Positions 1-6,385 of a DNA stretch of 7,664 nucleotides are shown here, piece after piece (within the stretch, counting starts at the first letter, position 1; each line of letters opens with the position of its first letter). The stretch covers positions 1-7,664 of the forward strand of contig JAGDDO010000016.1 in NCBI GenBank assembly GCA_017848205.1, given 5' to 3'. The translations under genes and the position numbers were made by a program. The notes beneath the pieces are model-generated. The model saw nothing but the letters and a program-made list of their open reading frames with translations. It was not told where the DNA came from and did no database searches. This stretch comes from Oscillospiraceae bacterium. GTDB taxonomy: Bacteria > Bacillota_A > Clostridia > Oscillospirales > Ruminococcaceae.

Positions 1-1
1 A

Positions 2-313
2 GTTTATGCGGAGAAGACAGATAAAATTGAGGAGTATATTTCAAAACTCGGCGAGAAAGATTTTAAAAATTTTGTACTGACTGAAAAAACTGAAGAACCG
101 GAGAAAAAAGACAAGGTGACAACAGGCGATATAAATGCCGATGGAAAGATAGACATAACTGATCTTTCACTGCTTTCGCTTTATCTTATCGGTGACAGGG
201 AATTTACCGACATTCAGAAGCAGGCTGCAGATACTGATAAGAACGGAAAGACGGAGCTTCCTGATCTTGCGACATTCAGACAGTATCTTTCAAAGGTAAT
301 CGAGTCTTTCTGA
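2..313 (+). CDS. C-terminal end of a dockerin-containing (cellulosomal) protein, partial
   Basis: The reading frame is open from the left edge (first full codon at 2) to a TGA at 311-313, so this is the 3' end of a longer gene. A GTG at 116 is an internal valine codon and is unlikely to be the start. The last 65 residues form a type I dockerin. The first calcium-binding loop is GDINADGKIDITD and the second is DTDKNGKTELPD, each followed by a helix rich in Leu and Tyr/Phe. Upstream is a Lys/Glu-rich segment (about 37 residues) that reads as a charged end of a preceding domain plus a linker. Dockerins bind cohesin modules and dock secreted enzymes or binding proteins onto a scaffoldin, so the protein should be exported. 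The catalytic or binding part lies outside the window, and its activity cannot be stated. The second loop has Thr in place of the hydrophobic residue at loop position 8, a mild deviation that should still permit folding. Confidence 0.9.
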   Translation, partial: VYAEKTDKIEEYISKLGEKDFKNFVLTEKTEEPEKKDKVTTGDINADGKIDITDLSLLSLYLIGDREFTDIQKQAADTDKNGKTELPDLATFRQYLSKVIESF

Positions 314-316
314 TTA

Positions 317-370
317 AATAACATCACAGACAGCAATTTTTAATCAAAAAATTGACGTTATTTTTATTGC
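317..370 (+). terminator. Weak AT-rich hairpin, possible terminator of the dockerin gene
   Basis: CAATTTTT (334-341) pairs with AAAAATTG (347-354) around a 5-nt loop. An outer pairing of AATAAC (317-322) with GTTATT (357-362) could extend it. The sequence continues T-rich (TTTTTATT, 361-368). The stem is almost all A-U, so termination strength is doubtful. The position, just after the stop and before the next promoter, fits. Confidence 0.35.
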
Positions 371-395
371 ATATAAGTTAAAAGAATAGTATACT
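367..395 (+). promoter_or_regulatory. Candidate sigma-A promoter of the two-component operon
   Basis: TTGCAT (367-372) and TATACT (390-395) are separated by 17 bases, which gives 4/6 and 5/6 matches to the -35 and -10 consensus. Transcription would begin near 402, leaving a leader of about 80 nt that contains repeat copy A and the Shine-Dalgarno. A second possible -35, TTGACG at 352-357, has no -10 at good spacing. Confidence 0.45.
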
Positions 396-429
396 TAAAA
401 TGTATGTGATTTTCCTCGGCTAAGCTATG

Positions 430-461
430 AATACACTGATTTATTCATAAATCAGCGGTTC
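430..461. repeat. Dispersed palindromic repeat, copy A
   Basis: The core CTGATTTATTCATAAATCAG (436-455) is a 9-bp inverted repeat around two central bases. It continues with CG to 457 and is identical over 22 bases to 7399-7420 of the MITE-like copy D. The outer flanks, GAATACA on the left and GGTTCC on the right, resemble the GGAA-type outer ends of copy D in opposite orientations. Copy A therefore looks like two terminal arms joined head to head without the GC-rich centre. It lies between the candidate promoter and the ribosome binding site of the histidine kinase gene and would form a hairpin in the leader. Confidence 0.8.
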
Positions 462-480
462 CACTTTATCAGGAGTTAAA

Positions 481-2340
481 ATGAAGAATAAAGCCCGATG
501 GTTTAAAAACCTCAGTATTAAAAATAAAGTCCAGCGTATATTTATTGTGTCAATGATCGTAATGTTCATTCTGAGTGCACTGTTTTTCATTTCAATTACA
601 AGGATAAAACTTGCGCGTACTTTTGCAGACCGCAATACTGAAAAGGTAAATTCAGTTCAGAAAACCTATTCATCTATTATAAATAACGTAAACAATATAA
701 GCAGAATGATAATGGTCAACGATTCAGTTCTTGAATATCTTCGTGACGACAAGCATCCACCTGATCTCCCGAAGGTAAGTGATGACGCAGTCATCGCAGT
801 AAATGATGACGCAGTAGCTGAAAGTAACGACGCAGTCGTAGCTGAAATTTACAGAATACTCGATTCCTTTTCCGGCAGTTATTCTGTTTTTGTTCTGAAA
901 CAGTGTGTAGTACCTGTGAAGAATCCTATGAGAACGGATTCCGAGCCTGAAAGTCCTGTTGAATATGAGAGAAAAACGTTTTATGTACATAAAGCTATAG
1001 GAATCATGAAACCGGTTGCTAATAAGCTTTTCAGTGCGGACTGGTACGGACGTGCTGAAATGAATAACGGCGGAGCAATAATTATTCCTAACAACAGGGA
1101 GGCTTTCACTGCCAATACAGATATCAGCACCTTTTCATTCACAAGAGTAATAAACGACATTGACACTCAGAAACCTATCGGTCTGCTGGTAATAAATATA
1201 CCGGTAAGTGAACTTGAGGAAACATATGAGGATGTTGTTGGTGATGACGGTTTTATGGCTTACTGCGATTATGACGGAACAGTTATCAGCGGTAATACAA
1301 CAGACTCTGTTACAAAAGATCTTATCAGTAAACACCCGGGCATTAAAAGCCATGATTCTTACCAGACAATATCTGACGACAAAGCCATAAACAGCAGAAG
1401 ACTTACTGACACAGGTTTTTATATACTCTGTTCTTCCAAAATATCGTTTTTTGATGATATTACTCAGGAACTCATAGTTCAGATAATAGGCATGTTCTTT
1501 CTTATTGTAATAATGCTAAGCTTTATCAGCCGGTACATCAACAAGTATGTTACCAGTCCTGTCACAAAGCTTTCTGAAACAATGCTGCTTGCTGAGGAAA
1601 ACGGATCACCTGTTCAGTTTCAGGATTACGCTGACAGAGACGATGAGATCGGTACTCTGCAGCAGTGCTACAACGATATGGCCTCAAGAATAGACACTCT
1701 TCTTGAAGAGATAAAAGTTGAGGAAGAACAGCGGAGACACGCTGAAAGAGTCGCTGTTCAGGAACAGATGAAACCGCATTTTCTTTACAACACGCTCGAT
1801 ACCATCGGATGCATGGCTCTTCAGAATACGCGCGAGGAGGTCTACGATGCAGTTGAGGCTCTGGGAGTGTTCTACCGCAAGTTTCTAAGCAAGGGAAGTG
1901 AAGCTATCCCTGTAAAAGACGAGATCACCATCGTTCAGAAATATATCAAGCTTCTTAAACTCAGAAATGACACGGAATTCAATGATGAATATTTCATTGA
2001 AGACGGACTTGAAAATATGATGATCGCAAGGCTTATTCTTCAGCCGTTTGTAGAGAATTCCATTCAGCACGGTATAATACCTAAGGGAGAGCCGGGTGTT
2101 ATACGTATAAGTATTTATTCCGAGAACAACAGAATGCATATCAAAGTATACGATTCCGGTATCGGCATGGAACAGTGGCAGATCGATGCACTTCTTAACG
2201 GAAATGATGAGAAGAGCTTTGGTTTCAAGAGTACAGTCAGCCGTATAAAGAGCTTTTACAAGGGTAATGCATTTGTAACTATAAACAGTAATGTAGGGGA
2301 ATTCTGTGAGATAGACATTAATGTTCCGTATCACGGATAA
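481..2340 (+). CDS. Membrane sensor histidine kinase, YesM/LytS-like (HisKA_7TM-free, His_kinase/HATPase type)
   Basis: This is a 619-residue sensor kinase that should autophosphorylate on histidine and pass phosphate to the regulator encoded next to it. ATG 481 is preceded by AGGAG (471-475) at 5-nt spacing. Residues 19-40 and 331-350 are membrane helices enclosing an extracytoplasmic domain of about 290 residues. That domain begins with a segment typical of the double-Cache sensors of YesM kinases (NNISRMIMVNDSVLEYL, 71-87). A HAMP-like linker (about 351-410) and a coiled coil (410-428) lead to the His_kinase motif EQMKPHFLYNTLD, with His433 as the predicted phosphoacceptor. The ATPase domain has an N box (LQPFVENSIQHG, Asn526) and a G1 box (DSGIGM, 558-563). 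The G2 box reads KSFGFKS (578-584) in place of the usual GxGL-type sequence. Residues 101-122 are an acidic tandem repeat inside the sensor region. Most YesM kinases respond to sugars or cell-envelope signals. The ligand here is unknown. There is no adjacent sugar ABC transporter. Confidence 0.93.
   Translation: MKNKARWFKNLSIKNKVQRIFIVSMIVMFILSALFFISITRIKLARTFADRNTEKVNSVQKTYSSIINNVNNISRMIMVNDSVLEYLRDDKHPPDLPKVSDDAVIAVNDDAVAESNDAVVAEIYRILDSFSGSYSVFVLKQCVVPVKNPMRTDSEPESPVEYERKTFYVHKAIGIMKPVANKLFSADWYGRAEMNNGGAIIIPNNREAFTANTDISTFSFTRVINDIDTQKPIGLLVINIPVSELEETYEDVVGDDGFMAYCDYDGTVISGNTTDSVTKDLISKHPGIKSHDSYQTISDDKAINSRRLTDTGFYILCSSKISFFDDITQELIVQIIGMFFLIVIMLSFISRYINKYVTSPVTKLSETMLLAEENGSPVQFQDYADRDDEIGTLQQCYNDMASRIDTLLEEIKVEEEQRRHAERVAVQEQMKPHFLYNTLDTIGCMALQNTREEVYDAVEALGVFYRKFLSKGSEAIPVKDEITIVQKYIKLLKLRNDTEFNDEYFIEDGLENMMIARLILQPFVENSIQHGIIPKGEPGVIRISIYSENNRMHIKVYDSGIGMEQWQIDALLNGNDEKSFGFKSTVSRIKSFYKGNAFVTINSNVGEFCEIDINVPYHG
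781..846 (+). repeat. In-frame 24-nt tandem repeat in the sensor domain of the kinase
   Basis: Units run 781-804, 805-828 and 829-846 (the last shortened to 18 nt). Each begins GATGACGCAGT or GACGCAGT. They encode DDAVIAVN, DDAVAESN and DAVVAE (residues 101-122). The period is a multiple of three, so gain or loss of a unit keeps the frame. This suggests replication slippage in an exposed loop of the extracytoplasmic domain. Confidence 0.75.
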
Positions 2341-2366
2341 CAGTAATTAATCAAGGAGGTGACCTG

Positions 2367-3122
2367 ATGTACAGGGTCATGATCGTGGATGATGAAAAGT
2401 CAAACCGAAGTCTGCTTAAAATGACGATCGAATGGGAGCGTCTCGGACTGGAATTCTGCGGTGAGGCGCAGGGAAGTATTGAGGCTATCAACACAATAGA
2501 TGTTTTTAAACCGGACATCATGTTTGTTGATATCAAAATGCCTTATATGGACGGCATTGATCTTTCGGAAAAGATCATCAAAGAGCATCCGAAAATGAAA
2601 ATAATCGTTCTTACGGCCATGTTCGAGTTTGAATATGCACGCAGATGCGTTGGTATAGGCGTAAGTGATTATCTTACCAAGCCTATTGTCAAGGAAGATG
2701 TAAACAAAACACTTGAACGGATCATCAAGGAGCTTGACGAACGCAGGCCGGAACCTGAACCGGAGGATGACGTACTGGACAGACTGACAGCTTCCGGCAG
2801 TTCAATGAACAGAATCTGCGAGTACATAAAGAAGAACTACAGTAATTCCGAGCTTAATCTTACGTATGCTGCCAATACTTTCAACTTCAACCCGAGTTAT
2901 CTCAGCCGCCGGTTTAAGGAAGAGACCGGAATGAGTTTTATTGACTTTCTTACGAAGTGCCGAATGGAAAGGGCGCTTGAACTTGCAGCCAATAAGGTTC
3001 AGATGTATCTGACCGCCAAGGAAGTCGGAATTCCTGATCCTAATTATTTCAGCAAGTGTTTTAAAAAATATACAGGGAAGTCCTATACGGAGGTAACAAA
3101 GGAACTTCACGGAGGACAGTGA
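2367..3122 (+). CDS. Response regulator with AraC-family DNA-binding domain (YesN-like)
   Basis: This 251-residue regulator is the likely partner of the kinase 26 bases upstream. The start at ATG 2367 is fixed by a near-perfect Shine-Dalgarno, AAGGAGGTGA at 2353-2362. Residues 1-123 are a receiver domain with acidic pocket Asp8/Asp9, phosphoacceptor Asp55 (FVDIKMP), Thr83 and Lys105 (TKP). A Pro/Glu-rich linker (about 124-136) connects to an AraC domain (about 145-248). That domain has two helix-turn-helix segments, near 163-187 and 214-237; the second carries the family signature DPNYFSKCFKKYTGKS. It is half the length of many YesN proteins because it lacks a middle domain, so it is the compact form. 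Phosphorylation should control DNA binding. Targets are unknown; the adjacent dockerin gene, the operon itself or unlinked polysaccharide genes are possibilities by inference only. Confidence 0.93.
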   Translation: MYRVMIVDDEKSNRSLLKMTIEWERLGLEFCGEAQGSIEAINTIDVFKPDIMFVDIKMPYMDGIDLSEKIIKEHPKMKIIVLTAMFEFEYARRCVGIGVSDYLTKPIVKEDVNKTLERIIKELDERRPEPEPEDDVLDRLTASGSSMNRICEYIKKNYSNSELNLTYAANTFNFNPSYLSRRFKEETGMSFIDFLTKCRMERALELAANKVQMYLTAKEVGIPDPNYFSKCFKKYTGKSYTEVTKELHGGQ

Positions 3123-3155
3123 ATGTATAAAAGAGAAAATCTTCACGTAAACATA

Positions 3156-3204
3156 AAAACGGCATATGCTGTGAACAATTCAGTGTCACAGCATATGCCG
3201 TTTT
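3156..3204. terminator. Bidirectional rho-independent terminator between convergent genes
   Basis: AAAACGGCATATGCTGTGA (3156-3174) is perfectly complementary to 3186-3204, giving a 19-bp stem with an 11-nt loop. On the + strand the stem ends in TTTT followed by AGTTTTAT. On the minus strand it ends in TTTTTATGTTTA. It lies 33 bases after the regulator stop and 4 bases beyond the cyclase stop, so it can end both transcripts. Confidence 0.9.
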
Positions 3205-3208
3205 AGTT

Positions 3209-4741
3209 TTATCTGTATGAACCGTGTTTTTTCTTGAACCGGTTTTTATTTTCGTACATGTTGTTGTCAGCACGACGGAAGACATTTTCAAAGCTTTCGT
3301 CCTTTTCAGGATCGTATTCAGCCATTCCGCATGATGCAGAGTAGCGCGCCTGAGGAGAAACTGCTTTGTTGTCAGCGCTTTCATAAAAAGCATTCTGAAG
3401 TTTTTCGAACAGTTCACTTCTTTCTTTGTAGCTTATTCCTTCGAGGATGACTGCAAATTCATCTCCGCCGATCCTGTATACCCAGAACGTACCGTAAATC
3501 ATGCATATGGTCTGGCAGCAGCCTTTTATATAGGCGTCTCCGGCACGGTGACCGTATCTGTCGTTGACCATTTTAAGATCGTTAAGGTCGATCATTACAA
3601 CAGCAAATTCAGCTGTTTTATCTTTGATCTTCTTTGTGAGTATTTCAGCTTTCTGTTCATAAGCGGTCTTGTTGCCGACGTTTGTCAGAGGATCAATATA
3701 TGCTTTCTGACTGATCTCACCGATCTGAGCGTCACGGTCCTTGATGTCACTTTCAGCTTTTTCAAGGCTGGTGATTATCTTCTGCTTGTCCTGACGGGCC
3801 ACATACAGCCTGTTTATGTAATCAACTATGTGGATCTGCATAGCCTTTACTGTTTTGTATATATCATAGATCTCGTCTGAGTAACGGAAGTCCATGGAAA
3901 CCACATGAGCCGTTTCGTAGTTTTTATCTTCACCGGGATCAAATTTTTTCATTTCAGCTGAAAGCCGGTTGAGCGGTCTTACTATGAGTTTGCTTGAAAA
4001 CAGCCATGCGCCGGTAAGCGCAAGGATAACAAGTATCAGCGTTGAAATGGTTATTATTACGAGATAGTGCTGTCGTTCATCCATAACATCGTCCATGGAA
4101 ATGTCACAGCCTATCTGACAGATAACTTTTCCGTCCTCATCGAACACCGGAGCATACGCAGAAACAAGCCAGCCCCATCTTCCGTGAGTGATCGTCGGTT
4201 CGATCCTTACTGTTGAATCGACACCGTAGAATTCCTCTTCACGGTCCTCCATATAGCCTGTTGCATAGTAAAGAGCTGATTCCTCGTCATCATCGATAAG
4301 GTACATGTCCTTTACTGCATCTTTTCCTCCGAATACCACACAGTAAAGATATTTGATATCGGCCATGTGAGCGTGGTAGTTTTCCAGAAACTCAAGATTC
4401 TTTTCATAATCATCCCATATGCCGGCTTTTATGAGGTACTGCTTTACCAGTTCCTCATCCTCCTCCTTTTCAGCGAGTTCCCGGACTTTCTGGTAGTCTT
4501 CCGACTCGGCGACTTCCCTCAGCCTTGCGTAGAAACTGCTGTCAACAAGCGAGGCTACGTTATCGGCTGAGTTGTATGCAAGTCTTTTGAAATAAGAGTT
4601 GATCTGCGCAGCACTGAGGTTATAGGCAAATACTGCAGTTCCGACAGCAACAGCAATTACTGTCAGTGTAACGGAAAGGTACATTTTAGCGCTGATGGAA
4701 AAGCGCTTTTTCTGTTGTTTGGATTTATTGTTAGCAGACAT
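3209..4741 (-). CDS. Membrane-bound diguanylate cyclase (Cache-HAMP-GGDEF)
   Basis: This 510-residue protein is predicted to make cyclic di-GMP from two GTP in response to an external signal. The start at 4741 has AGGGGTGA upstream, about 10 bases from the ATG. Membrane helices lie at about 19-40 and 226-248. The segment between them ends in a Cache/PDC-like signature (SAYAPVFDEDGKV, 194-206), so the sensor is outside the cell. A HAMP-like stretch and coiled coil (about 250-342) lead to a GGDEF domain (about 345-505). That domain carries YIDPLTNVGNK (348-358), metal-binding Asp385 in MIDLNDLK, and an intact GGDEF active-site loop at 425-429. The inhibitory RxxD site expected six residues before the loop is absent; Tyr416 and Phe419 occupy those positions. 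No EAL or HD-GYP domain is attached. The gene lies 71 bases downstream of the nuclease gene on the same strand without a clear promoter, so it may be read from upstream. Confidence 0.93.
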   Translation of the reverse strand: MSANNKSKQQKKRFSISAKMYLSVTLTVIAVAVGTAVFAYNLSAAQINSYFKRLAYNSADNVASLVDSSFYARLREVAESEDYQKVRELAEKEEDEELVKQYLIKAGIWDDYEKNLEFLENYHAHMADIKYLYCVVFGGKDAVKDMYLIDDDEESALYYATGYMEDREEEFYGVDSTVRIEPTITHGRWGWLVSAYAPVFDEDGKVICQIGCDISMDDVMDERQHYLVIITISTLILVILALTGAWLFSSKLIVRPLNRLSAEMKKFDPGEDKNYETAHVVSMDFRYSDEIYDIYKTVKAMQIHIVDYINRLYVARQDKQKIITSLEKAESDIKDRDAQIGEISQKAYIDPLTNVGNKTAYEQKAEILTKKIKDKTAEFAVVMIDLNDLKMVNDRYGHRAGDAYIKGCCQTICMIYGTFWVYRIGGDEFAVILEGISYKERSELFEKLQNAFYESADNKAVSPQARYSASCGMAEYDPEKDESFENVFRRADNNMYENKNRFKKKHGSYR

Positions 4742-4753
4742 ACTGATTATGTC
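4737..4753 (-). promoter_or_regulatory. Small hairpin enclosing the cyclase start codon
   Basis: In the minus-strand mRNA GACATA (4753-4748) can pair with TATGTC (4742-4737) around the loop ATCAG. The AUG at 4741-4739 lies in the 3' arm and the Shine-Dalgarno AGGGGTGA overlaps the 5' arm. The stem is only 6 bp, so any control of translation would be modest. Confidence 0.3.
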
Positions 4754-4794
4754 ACCCCTGTCTTAAAAGTGATAATTACAGTGAACTTAAAAAA

Positions 4795-4818
4795 TAGGGA
4801 AACGCTGATTTATCAGCC
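4795..4818. repeat. Dispersed palindromic repeat, copy B, overlapping the nuclease stop codon
   Basis: TAGGGAAACGCTGATTTAT (4795-4813) is identical to 6362-6380 of copy C and differs by one base from 7389-7407 of copy D. It then continues CAGCC. Compared with copy D, eight bases of the palindrome centre are missing, leaving a 6-bp stem GCTGAT-TT-ATCAGC (4804-4817). On the minus strand the TGA of the nuclease gene (4815-4813) lies within the repeat. The hairpin is followed on that strand by TTTCCCTATTTTTT, so it may act as a weak terminator. Confidence 0.75.
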
Positions 4819-6138
4819 TCTGGCTATTTCGATAACAAATTTGTCATCAACGATCTTTAGCCTGAGTGTTTTAACATAACGGTTGCAGAAGTTTTCCATT
4901 TCCTTTTTGGTCGCTGTTACCTTGGTCTCTTCGTAGATCCTGTAAGTAAGATCCATCGGGTTTTCACCTAAAAGGGAAGGAATGTGTCTTTCAAGTGCAG
5001 TGAGAAGAACAGTACGCTTCAGTTCTTCGGTGTTCGCACTGCAGAAATCATCAATGGCGCAGTTGTAAATTCCGTGTTCGTCAAGAGCAGTCCTGATGTC
5101 ACTGCCGCATTTTTCATACTCGAACATTACAAGGAATTTCGCATCAGGAAGGCTTTTTATAAGCCCCCAGAAATCTGAGTCGCTGGAAACTATAATGAAA
5201 GATGTTATCCCGTTTCTGTAGAAATCAGTGACCACGCTTGCGGTCATACGAACATCAACAAGAGATTTTCTGTCCGTTACACGTTCTATTTCAATATGCT
5301 CAACAGGGATCTTTATAAATTTTGAAAGCCAGTCCCATCCGTCAGTGGTATTTATGTCATCGTAAAGAGTTATTTTTTCGATCTTGGCGAGCTCATCAGG
5401 GTTAAGTCCCTTCAGAACACTGTAAAGTTTAAAAGGATTTGAGTTCTCGCAGTCAACAGCGACAGCTGTTTTTTCCGAACTTTCAATAAAATTATATATA
5501 TTATTTCTGGTTTCGTCGTCAGCGTCCTGGTATTTGGTTTCATCGGCAAAATAATCGTTGTGCTGACTGTAAATGATTTTCAGAAATTTTTTATCAGAAT
5601 ATACTATGCTTCCGACTTCAGCTGGTTTCCAGTGGATATACATCTGAAACGGATAATGTTCAAGATTAGCCATGTATTTATTGAATTCATTTACCATGAC
5701 ATCTTTTTTATTGTATTTTGGTATATAGAAAAGATCACGTATGTAGTCCCAGTTAAGCCAGTCGTAGAAAAGACGGGAACATTTATCAATATTTTCATTA
5801 ATGAGCTTTGTGAAATCCTGTATGTATTTATCTGATCGGTGATTTGCCTGTATTATAGTGAATCCCCATTTTTCAAGCTGTTTTATATTATCCTGGTCGT
5901 ACCATTCAAGAGAATTCAGATTTTTGAGATCATACCGCATAGCCGTGTCTGTTTTCTTGAAATGCAGCAGAAGAGCGGTACGTAATTTGCACAGATATCT
6001 AATAGCAGTTGCGTCTTTGTCTTCATGGAGTTTGTTTATAAGTTCTTCGCATTCGGGATAACTTGTTTTAAGTGCACTCATCCTGACTCCGATCATATAC
6101 GCGATCGTTGCTACTACTTCTTTTGTATCAACTGTCAT
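4813..6138 (-). CDS. NYN-domain (PIN-like) putative nuclease with unrecognised N-terminal half
   Basis: The 441-residue protein starts at ATG 6138, with AGGAGG nine bases upstream; the nearby ATG at 6146 is out of frame. Residues about 223-370 match an NYN/PIN-like fold. This shows as VAVDCENSN (Asp229, Asn232) at the end of the first strand, KSLVDVRMTAS (Asp295) before a helix, and FIIVSSDSDFWGLI (Asp320, Asp322) after the central strand. These acidic positions are the ones NYN and LabA-like enzymes use to bind metal and cut RNA. Nuclease activity is inferred from these motifs. Residues 1-222 are rich in Trp, Tyr and charged residues, probably helical, and match no family I recognise. The C-terminal 70 residues could be a small winged-helix-like module, but I am not sure. 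No membrane segment or signal peptide is visible, so it should be cytoplasmic. It has its own promoter and stands apart from the flavoprotein unit. An RNA-processing, regulatory or defence role is open. Confidence 0.8.
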   Translation of the reverse strand: MTVDTKEVVATIAYMIGVRMSALKTSYPECEELINKLHEDKDATAIRYLCKLRTALLLHFKKTDTAMRYDLKNLNSLEWYDQDNIKQLEKWGFTIIQANHRSDKYIQDFTKLINENIDKCSRLFYDWLNWDYIRDLFYIPKYNKKDVMVNEFNKYMANLEHYPFQMYIHWKPAEVGSIVYSDKKFLKIIYSQHNDYFADETKYQDADDETRNNIYNFIESSEKTAVAVDCENSNPFKLYSVLKGLNPDELAKIEKITLYDDINTTDGWDWLSKFIKIPVEHIEIERVTDRKSLVDVRMTASVVTDFYRNGITSFIIVSSDSDFWGLIKSLPDAKFLVMFEYEKCGSDIRTALDEHGIYNCAIDDFCSANTEELKRTVLLTALERHIPSLLGENPMDLTYRIYEETKVTATKKEMENFCNRYVKTLRLKIVDDKFVIEIARG

Positions 6139-6175
6139 CTTGTCATGCCTCCTTTATTTCTTTGAATTAAAAAAT

Positions 6176-6202
6176 ATAAATATATGAACCGATAAATATA
6201 TG
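6176..6202. repeat. Pair of 11-nt direct repeats in the nuclease leader
   Basis: ATAAATATATG occurs at 6176-6186 and 6192-6202, separated by AACCG, so the period is 16 bases. They fall between the short upstream ORF and the ribosome binding site. In such AT-rich sequence a chance origin is quite possible. Confidence 0.35.
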
Positions 6203-6203
6203 T

Positions 6204-6224
6204 TTATATTATTATATATGCCAT
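6204..6224 (-). other. Possible six-codon leader ORF upstream of the nuclease gene
   Basis: On the minus strand GGAGGTG (6237-6231) is followed after six bases by ATG (6224-6222) and codons for MAYIII, then TAA. The G-rich stretch stands out in an otherwise nearly pure A+T leader. The strength and spacing of the Shine-Dalgarno suggest ribosomes could load here. The peptide is too short to show coding statistics. Confidence 0.25.
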
Positions 6225-6257
6225 CACTGCCACCTCCAGCCAGTTTTATATATTATA

Positions 6258-6286
6258 ATTATATTCTATAACACAGATTTTTTCAA
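6258..6286 (-). promoter_or_regulatory. Sigma-A promoter of the nuclease gene
   Basis: On the minus strand TTGAAA (6286-6281) and TATAAT (6263-6258) are separated by exactly 17 bases. Transcription should start near 6251, giving a leader of about 112 nt before the ATG at 6138. Confidence 0.75.
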
Positions 6287-6324
6287 GCGTATTTGTGTGT
6301 AAATTGTGTGAAATATACAAATAT

Positions 6325-6350
6325 AACCGGCTGAATCACTTCAGCCGGTT
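6325..6350 (-). terminator. Hairpin terminator after the flavoprotein gene
   Basis: AACCGGCTGAA (6325-6335) pairs perfectly with TTCAGCCGGTT (6340-6350) around TCAC. Read on the minus strand it follows the flavoprotein stop by about 30 bases and is followed by ATATTTGTATATTT. The tail is only moderately T-rich. The hairpin separates this unit from the nuclease promoter. Confidence 0.75.
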
Positions 6351-6361
6351 CTGGTATGATT

Positions 6362-6385
6362 TAGGGAAACGCTGATTTATTCATA
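6362..6385. repeat. Dispersed palindromic repeat, copy C, overlapping the flavoprotein stop codon
   Basis: TAGGGAAACGCTGATTTAT (6362-6380) is identical to copy B. The match to copy D continues with TCATA to 6385, after which it departs (TTCCC). Only the left arm and centre of the palindrome remain. The TGA of the flavoprotein gene (6383-6381 on the minus strand) falls inside the repeat. Confidence 0.75.

Noticed and set aside
1885..2334. A 149-codon minus-strand open frame opposite the kinase gene.
   Set aside because: It lies wholly antisense to the well-supported ATPase domain, lacks a ribosome binding site, and its translation shows no family features. It is a shadow of the coding strand.
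3123..3206. A 27-codon ORF (ATG 3123, overlapping the regulator end as TGAATG) with GGAGG at 3111-3115.
   Set aside because: It runs through both arms of the terminator hairpin, so its sequence is dictated by the inverted repeat. No recognisable protein features support it, although the Shine-Dalgarno spacing is good.
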